The notes under the pieces: generated by a model | Told to the model about the DNA's origin: nothing | Seen by the model: the letters and a program-made list of their open reading frames with translations, nothing else | Databases searched by the model: none | Origin: Cladochytrium replicatum | Lineage: Eukaryota; Chytridiomycota; Chytridiomycetes; Cladochytriales; Cladochytriaceae | Length of the DNA stretch: 64,000 bases | Assembly (NCBI GenBank): GCA_025526935.1 | Contig: JAHLKD010000001.1 | Location: forward strand, 1,116,001-1,180,000 | Direction: 5' to 3' | Shown here: in pieces, positions 10,715 to 21,681 of the stretch | How the letters are laid out: the number at the start of each line of letters is the position of its first letter | Numbering within the stretch: the first letter of the stretch is position 1 | Position numbers and translations under genes: made by a program

Positions 10715-12166
10715 ATGTCTCCAGAATGGGTGGGGTTCCTCGTGGTGGGAATGCTGTTCACCGGTAAGAGCACGCAAAGTCGTGCTGGAGAGTGGTTTAT
10801 GCGTCAGCTCTATGGTTTCAGGCACAATCAACACCCTGTTGAACAAGTACCAGGATTTTGCCGTGAGTTGTCCAGTTGTTGGTTTTTGGCTAGCCGATAT
10901 TGAATAAATTGGCAGTGCGTTGACAACTGCGATGATCCCGACCCAACCAAACGAGTTCATTTTGAGCAACCGGTTTGGCAGGAAATATTTCGTAAAAGCG
11001 ATGCTTGAACGTGCCGCTAACATAGTAAGTAGACACTCAACATGTTTCTCGGTGAGGCATTGTGCCTCCTCGTTTATTACGTGAGCGTTTGGTATGAGTC
11101 CTACAAGAAAAGCCGCGAACCCTCTTACCACCCAATCGCCACATCGGATGACGCTGCCGACGATGATGGGGCTACCTCGGCCGCATCAGCCAAACCACAC
11201 GATGCGCTTCCGCTCACTGGGTGGCGACAGCTCCTCCTCTGGATCCCCACTTTGTGCGATATGACCGCTACAACTTTGATGAATGTCGGTCTCATTTACA
11301 TCTCAGCGTCGATCTACCAGATGCTGCGTGGCAGCGTGGTTTTATTCACAGGAACTCTCTCTGCGCTGTTTCTCGGCCGCAAAACCCCGATATACAAATG
11401 GTTTGCACTCATCACCGTTTTTGTCGGCGTTGCGATCGTCGGTCTCTCTGGTCTTCTCGCAGCGGCCTCTAAAAATGCAGACGGGATCAAAACAAATCCA
11501 ATCGGTGTGTTCCTAGTTGCCTCTGCACAGATCTTCACAGCCATGCAGTTTGTGATTGAAGAAAAGATCATGAGCCGTTACGAAGCTCCTGCGATCAAAG
11601 TCGTTGGTCTGGAGGGAATCTTTGGGCTTATCTCGGTGCTTGGCGGAATGCCGATTCTTTACTTTACCATTGGAAAGAATGGGGAGAAAGGCAACTTCTT
11701 TGACCTGCCCGAAGGCTTCAGGCAGGTCTTCTTCATCCCCCAGGTGCTCTACTGCGGGATTGGAATCATTTTCAGTATTGCCTTCTTCAACTGGTTTGGG
11801 TTGTCTGTGACCCGTACCATCAGTGCCACTTCGAGAAGCACAATTGATACTTGCAGGCATGTTCTGCATTGTATATTGTTGAGATTTTGCACTTACTCTG
11901 TTATCTGTCAGGACTCTGTTCATTTGGATCGTATCGCTTAGTCTGGGGTGGGAAACATTCAAACCCCTGCAGGTCGTGGGATTCTTGGTGTTGCTCTACG
12001 GGTATGGCAAGCCCATTTGTATGGCTGGCAAATGCTGATAATGCTCTTTATCTTCAGCACTTTCTTGTTCAACGATGCCGTTTCTCCTCCCCCTTTCCAA
12101 GTGTGCCGGGATGACGGAGAAGTTCACCAGATCGTCCATCCATCCCGGGCAGTTGCAGACGAGTGA
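10715..12166 (+). CDS. SLC35F6-like transporter (drug/metabolite transporter superfamily)
   Basis: A multi-pass membrane protein. The order matches human SLC35F6: 'FLVVGMLFTG' and 'INTLLNKYQDFA' in two small exons, 'FEQPVWQ' then 'TLNMFLGEALCLL', 'MLRGSVVLFTG', 'GLSVTRTISATSRS', 'TLFIWIVSLSLGWE' and 'VVGFLVLLYGTFLFND'. Human SLC35F6 is lysosomal/mitochondrial; the substrate is not settled. Two splice oddities are present. The intron at 11857-11911 is GC-AG. The intron before 11033 ends normally (aagtag) but starts after 10980 with GAAATA, as though the T of GTAAATA were missing. The last intron is 12002-12057. An acidic loop lies at 11130-11210. Confidence 0.85.
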
Positions 12167-12281
12167 TTGTAGCAGCAACATTTCTCTAAGACATTTCTAA
12201 TCGGCCTTTGCAATATCTTGTTCTATTGGATTTAACATTCGGCTATAAACAAAATCATCTACAATTACGTGGCGTAGTGGT

Positions 12282-15200
12282 ATGGACACTGACGTGGTCC
12301 CTCCGTGGTGGGGTCCTCGCACCTCATCCGCACAGCCAGAGAACAATCTAGGCGCAAATGTTGTGGCTTCTTCCTCTTCTAACATACCAACATCAGCCAT
12401 GAACTCCGATCCTACATCATCTCCGTCACACGATTCTAATGGCGCGAACAACACCGCAAACGTAGCTGGAACTCCAACAAACCTTCAGCCAGCTCCACCT
12501 GCAGCTGTTCCTCCCCATAGAGCGATCCCTCCAAGAAGAAGAGCCAGACCTATTCAATGGTCCCGACCGCTCATCATGCTTGGAGCTAGCTCTGTCTTCA
12601 TCACCGCAATGCTCTATGCGCATACACCATCATTCCCGGTCCCGCTCGTCCGATCTGCAGTTGCTGTCGACTTTGGAGAATATAAGCCATTCGATGGAAG
12701 CTCAAAAATGCCCGGTGCTCTCACGCACATTGCGGTGTTGGCAAGCGATGGGGCGGAAATGGGACAGGAGGGGGTGGTACGGCTCGGCTTTTTGTTGAGG
12801 CATTTGAATCACGATAAAATCGAAAGCTGGATCAAAGCGAGGCGAAGAGCGAATGGAGAATCTGGTAACAATGGTACCCTAGAACAGAATCAAACTGATT
12901 CTGAAGTCGAGGTGTCAAATTTTGGTACAGAATCTCAAAAGTTCTAATGCTTTATTGCTGAACTCTTCCCCTTATCACAGAAATATACCAGGATTTCGCA
13001 GTGCCGTTGGGTGCTACATACAGCACGAAAATGTGGCCGTCAACGTCTAAGTACGTAGGACCGCCATTACAGAAAGTAAAAGCAAGCCCGGTATTTTTCG
13101 ATCGCATCTTTGGAACGGTTGAATTCTTGGCCATCGAAAAGCATGGGGTTCTCGATGGTGGATTCCCGCGTTTGGCGTTGATGTACTCCACAGTCCAGGA
13201 AGAGGACGTACAGTGAGTCTCGCGGCTACATTCATTGGCCAAAGGCTCATAAACATGCATTAGGTACCGCTCTCGGGTTTATACCCTCGGCAATTCCGCT
13301 TCATCGCAAACTTCCGCACCGAACTGTAGCACATTGTTTATCTTCAGATGGCCCCCAAACCCGGAGTCATGTATTGGAATGGAGGACTCTTTGTCGAGCT
13401 ACGCTCGGGAAGATATCAGAATGCCTGGCACATTGGCGTTTGATGACTTTGGACTCTCGTGGACCGGGAATGTTTATTACTCGCGGATCTCTGATCGCAG
13501 AGCTTTTCGATGGGTCGGGAATTCTCCGACAGACCTTTTAATTCAGGGTCCGAAGCAGGGTAATCAATCGATAGGTTTTTTAAAAGGATTTGATCTGACG
13601 ATTATTCAGGAGAGACGACGACCACGTCAAATCCTTACACTCAGCTCGTTCTTTATGAGCTATATAATCCACTGTTAGTTGGCAGCTATATTTCTCCACA
13701 TTCTTCTGATGTCAATTGTAGAACGAACCAGTCAAGCGCTACAATGCTGAAAATTCGTTCGCGGGAGAGAGATCATATCCTTGACTTTGAAGTGGTCATT
13801 TATTACCGCCCTCCAAGTATTTTCAACGCCAACTGTCCAACCAAACTGTTAATCGTTTTCATTTACAGACTCCACGACATGGAAGAGAGACATAATGTAC
13901 AAGGTATGAGAACCAAGCTTAACGCAAACGAATAGGTATGCTTACGCAGCATCCAGAATGCACTTCCGATTCGTACGCAGAACGATGAGTTTGGGCTCTT
14001 GGAGCAGCAAATCTACTTTGTCAAGCATCCGGTCATTGGTAAATGCGTGCCAGAATGGATTGTCTTTTCTCTGGATTAACACCGTTGTCGATAGGCACAT
14101 CACCTAGAGCAAAGACGGTCGCGTTTGTACTCGCTGACCACATCATGTCTGTTGAATATGTGGATGACGAAGTCGAAGATTCAGAGCCTGATGCTCCTGA
14201 GGAGTGGACTTCTCAACCAGCTCCACCGCAGAACGACCCTTTGGCAGTATCGCAAACCCCAACTTTTATGGGAAGCGTTCTTACTGTTCTTGGAGTTGCT
14301 GTAAAAGCTATCCTGGGTCCGGTCCTGTTCCCTTCACCTGCTCGCATGGTAAGCTCTCCGCCACCGCAAGGGTCCCAGCAGCCAGTACAGCAACCTGCTT
14401 CAACTCCGGCCGGCAAGTACAAACCCAAGGAGCATGGATACGTCTTTACAAAGCGTACGATTTATGAAATGGACTCTTCCGATCTTCGGATCCGATCTAT
14501 TTCGATAGATTCAACACGAAGGACACTCGTACTTCGCAATACGGTAATTGCCTACAGAGCCCTAATTTGGACATTCTCTAAATGTAACTCCAGGGTGGTG
14601 ACCTAATCGTGTTCCGACGCAACAACCGACCGCCAGTTTCTCGGGCAGTCCCATCACAGCCTCATTCAGTAAAGCCACCAGTAGTTCAGCAAAATCCGAA
14701 AGTCATTATCTACGTTTGGCCCATCTGGCCATTCATGAATCTGTTCCTGGAGGGAGTTGCAGCGTTGTTGGAACTTCTCATCATGGTCTTTGATTCCCCG
14801 GGCAATGGCGGAGCTGCAATCGACCCTGCAGCAGCAGTCGCTGGGATCTGGGATGGAGATCACCAACTCCCGCCTTCTGCACTTCACCTTTCGTCTGGAA
14901 GCGAGGCGAACGATACGCCAGTGCAGTTGCCGTTCACGGAGTGGAAAGTTCAAAACATTTGGCCTGCTTCGCGCGGTTTCGGATTTTATATTGGCGAACG
15001 AGTAAGGACGTTTTTCGTAGGTGGGAACTGTGGCTGACTGAAGTATCTCCAGCGCTCGCTCGCACAGGTTCTCGTTGAGAGGTCTCGGATCCCACTGGAG
15101 GTATTGAAAGCCAGGGACGAAGAATTGGGGCGATCGAATTCTTCAGAAGAGCCTCGTAACGATCCGTTCCTGCTTATGCTGTATAACGATGGATTGATGC

Positions 15201-15387
15201 TGCTATTTGACCTCGAGCGACACTTTGAGGGCTCATACGCCATTGGGATCATCCGAAGCAAATGGGATATGGTTCTTGCCATGGTTTCTGTCGCATCTCT
15301 CTTCATTATCAACGAGATAAGGTATTTTGGGATGAACGCTTTTAAACTATCTGAAATTGAGCACCTGTTTTAAGGCGACAGCGATGA
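12282..15387 (+). CDS. multi-exon membrane protein of unknown function
   Basis: At least nine exons can be strung together with good splice sites: introns begin after 12919, 13211, ~13559, ~13673, ~13818, ~13903, ~14039, ~14543 and ~15000, and a last one near 15330. The N-terminus is Ser/Pro-rich, followed by Arg-rich residues and a hydrophobic helix ('LIMLGASSVFITAMLY'), a long soluble middle part ('TGNVYYSRISDRRAFRW'), a second hydrophobic segment near 14270-14335 ('VLTVLGVAVKAILGPVLF'), 'GGDLIVFRRNNRPP', 'WPIWPFMNLFLEG', and a final helix near the C-terminus followed by 'NEIRRQR'. I do not recognise the family. One helix near each end and a basic tail suggest an ER or Golgi protein (inference). 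The exon near 13740-13820 is the least certain part of the model. Confidence 0.6.
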
Positions 15388-15727
15388 AGGAGCGGGCTTT
15401 GATGAATGGGACTTATTTATGATTTTCTATGCTGCACTAGGCACTCCACAGACATTTGGAACAATAGCGCATTCCCTTACCTCTTTTAATAGGTGTTTTT
15501 AAAGCCATGCCTTTTTCAATTCAAAATTTTCTCTTTTATCGCACAAACATTCCCCGCCTATTTGCATCCATTTGATTGAGTGACTCCTCTTCATAATTGT
15601 TTTGTGGATCTCTCAGATCCATCGAGTTCCCCAGCCATGACAGGAATGGCTGCAATGATCCCAAAAATTGGCCTGTCGGCACCGGAATCCGTGAACTTGA
15701 TTCCTTCATGAGGTGTGGTCTTGTCCT

Positions 15728-16385
15728 TTATGGTTCCTCAATCTGCACCTCGTCATTGAAGTCTTCCACGTCCGAAACAGAGTCCCACCTGGCTGCCCGA
15801 GCCGCTCGTTCTTCGAATATGCTCATTGCCCACGCACACTGTGCTTTCACCTCGCGGACGCGAGCGAGCTCATCTAGAACAGAACGCTTCAACTCGCTAA
15901 CGTCCACCAAGCACGAATCAAGGTCGTCCCGATGAGTGCTTGTTTCGACGCTTACAGAGTCCTCGATGTCATCGTTGTGGAATCTGGAACTAGGTGGCTC
16001 GTGTTTTGCACTCCATTGTGGGTAGGTCGGTTCATTGACGTGTTGACATGAAGCTGCGGCGGCTTACGGGCTGCAGAAGACCTCCTTCGTAACGCAGGGA
16101 TTGAGGACCCGGCAGAACGTTTGGTGTCGACCACCGCAGACTCGTCGTCCGAAGATTGGTGCGGTATATGAGACGTTTGATCCGGCTCCGACTCCACACG
16201 AGAATGTATTGAACGAGGGGGCTGCTTGTGATCTTGCTCCTCAGAGACGTGATCATGCGGCATTGAAGCCATCACAAAAATATCGCATCTGAGGAGCAAC
16301 GCTTGACTCAAAAACTGATGCCTGAACAATAGGTTAGCGATCATCATGAGGCTTGATTCGAAGCTCACCTTCTCAGTTTCTCCAT
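15728..16385 (-). CDS. unknown Ser-rich protein
   Basis: Three exons on the minus strand: a short one starting at Met 16385, one from about 16321 to 16041 after a 47-nt intron (gtgagc...ttcag), and a last one from about 15990 to 15728 after an intron ending cacctag. The product is about 190 residues: a basic start ('MEKLRRHQFLSQALLLR'), a Ser/Arg/Glu-rich middle, and an acidic helical end ('VSELKRSVLDELARVREV'). The frame stays open upstream of Met 16385 to a stop at 16431, so the 5' end may be wrong or joined to the small ORF 16431-16592. No family recognised. Confidence 0.45.
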
Positions 16386-16430
16386 TAAACGCCTTCTCGC
16401 AAAGTTTTCCCCAGTGTCGCTTATTCCGAA

Positions 16431-16592
16431 TTATGACTTCTCTTCCAGATGTCTGCTCGATGCACCCATCCTCGCCCTCTCGCCGGCTTCACTCTCAGAT
16501 ACACCTTGATTGGCGAAGTATCCATAACTGGCTGCAATCGTCGGGTTCACACGTGTCCTTCGCCACACAATGTTGGTGGTGCGCTTGATCAT
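16431..16592 (-). CDS. small ORF, 53 residues, unknown
   Basis: A clean ATG-to-TAA frame of 53 residues with a basic, amphipathic N-terminus ('MIKRTTNIVWRRTR') followed by 'PTIAASYGYFANQG', which looks like a mitochondrial presequence followed by a short acidic tail. It is in the same frame as the gene that continues at 16385, separated by one stop codon. It may be a separate small protein or the first exon of that gene. Confidence 0.35.
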   Translation of the reverse strand: MIKRTTNIVWRRTRVNPTIAASYGYFANQGVSESEAGERARMGASSRHLEEKS

Positions 16593-16906
16593 TTTGTTTG
16601 ATCGGCGAAAGATGTAGGAGCATCTGGAGTACTTTCAGCGTTCAAGGTCTTCCGGCCACCTCGCTCTAAATATGTCACAGTGTCCGGCTGTGTCAGAATT
16701 CTATTTCTTTATTCCAAAAACTGGCTTTTATTCCAAATGTTGAGTAAATAGTTGTGGGTAACTAACTAATAGGGAAGAAGCATTGGGCGAGGTTTGATGA
16801 AGCAGAAGTAAATAATTTCTCCGGTTGCATGTAGGTCGGTCGATTCCTTTTTTTCTTTGATTTTTGTGTATCAGCTTGGTTGACTTTGATCGCCGCCCTC
16901 TCGCCT

Positions 16907-17857
16907 TCAAACACACTCCTCTCCTTTCTCCTGCATCGCTGGAACGCACTGAGTCTTTCCTTTCCTCGTCCTCAGATGCTTCCTCAGCGAATCCAACCTC
17001 GCAAAAGTGCGGTTGCACCCCTTGCACATGAACACCCTCAATTCATCACCGGCGTGGCAAGACCTGAAGTGTCTCAACTTGTCCTGTCGTCGGTGGAACG
17101 ATGCCCCGCACCCGGGCACGTCGCAAGGATGAGCTCGGAGGTCGAGATGCTTTGAGGCAATATGTTCATCGAGTGTTTGACGGCGTTTGAAAGACGAGGA
17201 GCAGTAGGTGCAGTGGAATGGGCGTGGAGGCTCACTGGCGCAGGAGGTAGGAGGTGAAGAAGGCGCAGTGTGCGGAGGTGAGTGCTGAGCTTTGATGTGA
17301 GCGTTTGGGTAGGCTTGCGGTTGCGCGTGGTGAATTGGGAACTGGTGGTGGGAGTGGTGTCCATGTGGATGTATGTGGTGCTTGCGTATGTGGAGATCAA
17401 AAGGGACAGCGTGATCGACCCATTTGGGAGATGCTCTGTGTTGATGATGACTTGGTATCCGGACGTCGGCGTGGAAGATTGGAGAGTGGTAGGATTCGGT
17501 AAAACTTGGTGATTCGCGAGACGAGTTAGACAAGCTCGGCGAGCCATGGGTGTTGTCTTGGTGGTAAACTTCAAGATCTGTAGTCGCTCTCACGCTGACA
17601 TTTTCTCCTGGTGGAGGCAACAAGAATGCTGGTAGCGTGTGATGACGAGCAGTAAGGCCGTCAGTTGTCGTTGGGTGGTTGTATGTTCCTTGAGTGGAGT
17701 AGTGGTTCATTTGAAGTGGTTGGCACTGCAGCTTGCCGGGCACAGCAAGCATGGATGGCAAGTGGATCAGTTCGGCGTTGACGCGACGGGGCGTCAGAGG
17801 TGGGGTGAGTTGAGGCTCGCGCGGTTGGGGGTGATCGATCAGGTCTGTGACTCTCAT
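16907..17857 (-). CDS. C2H2 zinc-finger protein, putative transcription factor
   Basis: One exon of 316 residues. The N-terminal two thirds are Pro/His/Ser-rich, with a striking His-rich run near residues 155-185. Three fingers follow: 'FHCTYCSSSFKRRQTLDEH' ending HIASKH, 'CDVPGCGASFHRRQDKLRH' ending RSCH, and 'FMCKGCNRTFARLDSLRKH' with an atypical end (H...RKGK, so the second histidine is missing or replaced). Two to three tandem C-terminal fingers are typical of fungal DNA-binding regulators. The Met at 17857 is the first in frame. Upstream (about 18060) there is a CCAAT sequence. Confidence 0.85.
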   Translation of the reverse strand: MRVTDLIDHPQPREPQLTPPLTPRRVNAELIHLPSMLAVPGKLQCQPLQMNHYSTQGTYNHPTTTDGLTARHHTLPAFLLPPPGENVSVRATTDLEVYHQDNTHGSPSLSNSSRESPSFTESYHSPIFHADVRIPSHHQHRASPKWVDHAVPFDLHIRKHHIHPHGHHSHHQFPIHHAQPQAYPNAHIKAQHSPPHTAPSSPPTSCASEPPRPFHCTYCSSSFKRRQTLDEHIASKHLDLRAHPCDVPGCGASFHRRQDKLRHFRSCHAGDELRVFMCKGCNRTFARLDSLRKHLRTRKGKTQCVPAMQEKGEECV

Positions 17858-19022
17858 GGCCGTCTCGGAATGCTTTTTCTCGTCTGGGGCGCGCGTCTTT
17901 TAGGGCTTTTCGGGGTGGGGCAAGTTTCTAGGGCAAGTCGTGGGATATCGGCCCTGCCCTCGGCGACGGCGCACTCCCACGAATTGGCTGCAGTATATTT
18001 CCAATTATATAAGTGCGGAGCCGCTGTTTTTGGCTTTCCATGGAAGGTGCGGCGCACCCAGCCAATCAGACACTGCTGTGCCCCTCGGCGCCGAAAGAAG
18101 CTGACGCACTGCACGTCAGAATACGAAACGGGGAAGCGGATGCGTGAAACGCCCGATGGAGAGATCAGAAACATCCAATCAATCTCAGACGATCGTGGTG
18201 ACTTTCAAGTGTGCAGCGGTACAGACGTCATGTCCAGAATGACTCAGCGGAGCCAGTTTGCACAGGCACAGCAGCTCGACTCACTGTGCTGCTCAAAAAC
18301 CACCCAACCAAGTATCAGCAGCCGCGCCACCCTTTTTCGTACTTGATTTGCTGGCCAGCCCACGAGCGTTGTTTGGGGAGAGAGTTGGCTATTACAGCTG
18401 TGCAACTGTATTTCATATGCAATATAGCCTTTATCCCCGACCTCGTCTGCCTAGCGACCACCATAAGTTCCACAACAGCACGACGGGGCCATGAATTATT
18501 TGTTTTTTATATAGATTAGATTTGATGGGAATCCAGGGAGGCACTTGAGCATTACCGTGGGTCAGTTTAGCCTAAACTCCCGAAGCATCATGAAACATCC
18601 TTTCGGACGTTCCCCCCCAACAAAGAACATCCACCAAAACCACTCAAATTTGCACTACTTACAGATAATTTCCTGGCGGATTGAGTGCTGATTCGATTTG
18701 CTTTGAGACAGATTGTGTTGTTGATTCGCTTTGGGGGTCGGATATTTCGATATTACTGTGTTTAAATTCACCCAAAAAAATACTTGTTTCGGCAGTTCTG
18801 GTCAGATCTCAAGTGTATTGGTAGCTTGAAAGTTAAACAACCCAACAAAGGCCAAAAAGTGTAAGGTGCTCGACGCAAAGGCGGAAGAAGTATATACACG
18901 GTCAGAGAGCAAAAAACGACCAATACCGCTCTTCCAAGAATTATATGAATGTGAAAGACAGCAAAAGTGTCACAGTTGTTTATCAGAGTCTGAGTGCTGG
19001 AATGTGTTTCAGTCTATCCTCA
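17858..19022. other. intergenic region
   Basis: No gene recognised. The left part is the 5' flank of the zinc-finger gene and contains CCAAT-type sequences near 18060 and 18295. Open frames up to about 100 codons exist but lack domain features and overlap the flank of the zinc-finger gene. Confidence 0.5.
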
Positions 19023-19647
19023 TTAGTCGGATGCAGCAGGGATGCTGTCATCACCGTTTGGTGCGCCTACAGTCTGCGCATCGCCAGCGTTGGCGACTGA
19101 GTCTGCAATAGCGGCGTCATCAACATCTTCGTTGATCTGCTGCTGGTTGTCGGGGATTTCGGATCGGGCAGCTGTTTGATTGTGGGTTGAGCAACTGAAA
19201 CAAATCAATATTTGAGATTGTTAACATACCGTCAGCAACATTGTCACCATTGGCAATGTCTACTGGGGCAGTATCAGTTGCTGCATCGGCGCCAGCGGTG
19301 TCTTCAGTAGCAGTGTCGTCGGCGGTTGTACCGTCGTCGACAGCGTCTTCCTCGATGGTCCCGTCTGCGTCATCAGTGGCGTCCTCTTCAACAGCGTCAG
19401 CCTGGACATCCTCTTCGTCGTCGCCCGACAGATCGACACCGTGGGCGGTTTCATCAACTTCAGGGACGTCAAGAAGATCCTCGGCATCGGCAGCGTCGAA
19501 AGCGTCAAGGTTTGACTCGGTGTTGACGTCGTCGTCAGCGTCGTCTTCCTCGACTAAGTCAAAGCTGCCAGCTGGGATAGGGCGAGCGACGACCGCGACG
19601 ATGAGAACAAGGACGAACAGAAGGGAGATGATGAAGCGGACCTTCAT
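19023..19647 (-). CDS. secreted Asp/Ala-rich acidic protein
   Basis: Two exons, 19647-19230 and 19171-19023 (intron gtatgt...aaacag), encode about 188 residues. The chosen Met starts a clear signal peptide: a short basic 'MKVRF', then a hydrophobic core 'IISLLFVLVLIVAVVA' and a likely cleavage site before 'RPIPA'. The rest is dominated by Asp, Glu, Ala, Thr and Val, with almost no aromatic residues or cysteines, so it is strongly acidic and probably disordered. Similar acidic secreted proteins can bind calcium or cell-wall polymers, but no family is recognised. The open frame extends 5' of the Met, but that part looks like 5' UTR. Confidence 0.72.
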
Positions 19648-20134
19648 GTTTGCTCGGGAAGTATCGAGTAGTTGGTAGCAGAGAAGAACTTTTGCAACAG
19701 AATGTGGGAGTGAGGATGGGGTCAGGGTCTTTTGAATCACAAATTTGTCGTCTGGAGCGGTGTGGCACGGAGAACGCCTCAAGCAAGACTGAGTCACGTG
19801 TAAGGGTCGCCAAAAATCACATCATCAGAATCAGCTTGGCAACAACAACAGCGAGCAAGATGCCAACTATCTGATCTTATGAGATCACGTAATTTATCAT
19901 CATGTTGATCCCCATTTCGGACAGTTTCTCTGAATGTTTTCAAAATTTGATGCAGCGATGTGTAGTCTTACTAGTTTTTATTTGACATAAGTGTTTTAAC
20001 GCATAATACCATCCTATCTTTCATTCTACGATCAATTCTTAGACAGCGTTTTGCCGGTGCGCGAGTCCCAAGTTGTAAACCCATCGCTTGGATCCCTTCC
20101 AATACACGTACGATCCGCATATCCGCTCTCAAAC
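19648..20134. other. divergent spacer between acidic protein and AHA1
   Basis: Should contain promoters of both flanking genes. CACGTG is present at 19795-19800, about 150 bp upstream of the acidic secreted protein. No gene recognised; the long minus-strand open frame at 19971-20648 lies opposite AHA1 coding sequence. Confidence 0.45.
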
Positions 20135-21364
20135 ATGGCTGCAACAAACTCAAATAACTGGAAGAACGTAAACAACTGGCACTGGACCAAACCCTTGCTC
20201 TCCACTTGCAAACCTCACCATTCATGCCCTTCAACAGGCACTGGGTAGAGAAGAACTGCATTGTCTGGACAAAGATCGGTTGCGATAATTTCCTAACGAA
20301 AATAATTGGTGGAATGACTTCCGTTGTTTCTACCAGTACTACATTACCAAAAAGTTCACGGCAGTAGAAGCAGAAGTGGATGGAACGAAATACTCCGTGA
20401 TAGAGGTGACTGATGTGAGCGGAGATGTCAACTTGAACCAGCGGAAAGGAAAGATTATCACGATATATATGAGCTGAATATCGGGTGAGGGAATCTGTGG
20501 ACACACTTGTGGAATCTAGCTGACCTCGCTGTACAAATAAGGCGAGCTTCCTGATGGTAGTTCTGTGTCGGGAAAGATCAAACTCATCGAGTTTGAACAC
20601 GACGTTGATGCCGGGGCGCAAATGTGTTTTATTTTTGAGTTCAAACATTAACTTTCGAAAATGAGGTTGAGATCACCAGCGAAAACTAGGGCAGCCATAC
20701 CAGCAACGTCAAAAAACACATTCTCCCCCATCTCCACCGCACACTCGCGTCTTCGCGGATGACTTGAAGCGATCCCACTCGAAAGACGTGCACATTGCTC
20801 CCGAATACATGAAGCGTCGCCCTGTGAAGACGCAGTATCTGCCCAAACCTCCCGCTCCTGAAGTGAATTCCGGATCCGCTCCTGCAGCGCCGTTGTCCCT
20901 GAAGGGATCAACGACGACCGTGAAATGGAAACAGAGTTTGTGTGCACGGCCGCGGACTTGTACAATGTATTTGTGAATGTTGGAAAGGCGTCCGCGATTT
21001 TGGCGCCTGCACCAGGCGGCGAGTTCAAGCTGTTTGGCGGGAACGTGAGTGGAAAGTTCGTTGAGTTGGTAATAAAATAATTATTGGTTGGTGGTCACAT
21101 TTGGTTTTGCTAATCACGTTTACGTCGTAGGTTCCGAACGAAAAGATTGCGCAGACTTGGAGGCTCAAGTCTTGGCCGAGCTACCGCTACTCTCAGGTGA
21201 CCCTGACCTTCGAGCAGGGCGATGAGAGCACGATTTTGTCGTTGGACCAGACCGGTGTGCCGATCGGCGACAAGGATATGACTCGTTCCAACTGGCAAAC
21301 CTATTACTGGAAAGCGATTAAGGGAGCTTTCGGATACGGAGCTTTGTTGTTGATTCCCCGATGA
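20135..21364 (+). pseudogene. AHA1: activator of Hsp90 ATPase (AHA1), disrupted
   Basis: AHA1 is a cytosolic co-chaperone that stimulates the ATPase of Hsp90. All family parts are present in order: 'NNWHW' and 'EKNC' (restored if 20174-20232 is removed as a GC-AG intron), 'FTAVEAEVDG', 'VSGDVNLNQRKGKIITIY', 'SVSGKIKLIEFEHD', 'FADDLKRSHSKDV', then the C-terminal AHSA1 domain ('ADLYNVFVNVGKAS', 'GGEFKLFGGNVSGKFVEL', 'IAQTWRLKSWP', 'FGYGALLLIPR'). The intron at 21070-21130 splices normally. However the reading frame is broken: an extra AT in an (AT)n run near 20467, one base short near 20753 (tcttcg), one base short near 20922 (gaaatgg), and unresolved junctions near 20273 and 20480. It is therefore either a young pseudogene or a real gene with sequencing errors in short repeats. 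The strong protein conservation outside those points favours a recently functional or error-containing copy. Confidence 0.82.
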
Positions 21365-21681
21365 TTGCATTTTGTTGAAAGATAGTTTGAGAGACTTCTT
21401 CTCCATGTGCAATGCCAAGAACAAACAGGACAAACAAAATCAAATTACCATAGAAGCGAGCAAATCCGCATATCAATCTCCCTCAGACACGATCCAGCCC
21501 TCGATGTGCTGACAAGTCGGTAACCGACAAAAGCCATCATGGATCTTTTTCAAGCCCTCCAAAGATGGCTTCCCCCGACCCTCTCACCTGTCTATTTCCG
21601 GAACAGTAAAGCTCGACCAAACGTTCCGCATGATGATGGTGTTCCAAAGTGCGGTGTTGGTTGCCGAACCAGAATGGATCC

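Noticed and set aside
17639-18346. 235-codon plus-strand open frame
   Set aside because: It overlaps the start of the zinc-finger gene on the other strand and its flank; composition is not protein-like.
19971-20648. 225-codon minus-strand open frame
   Set aside because: It lies opposite the AHA1 coding blocks, has no recognisable domain, and the plus-strand protein match is unambiguous.
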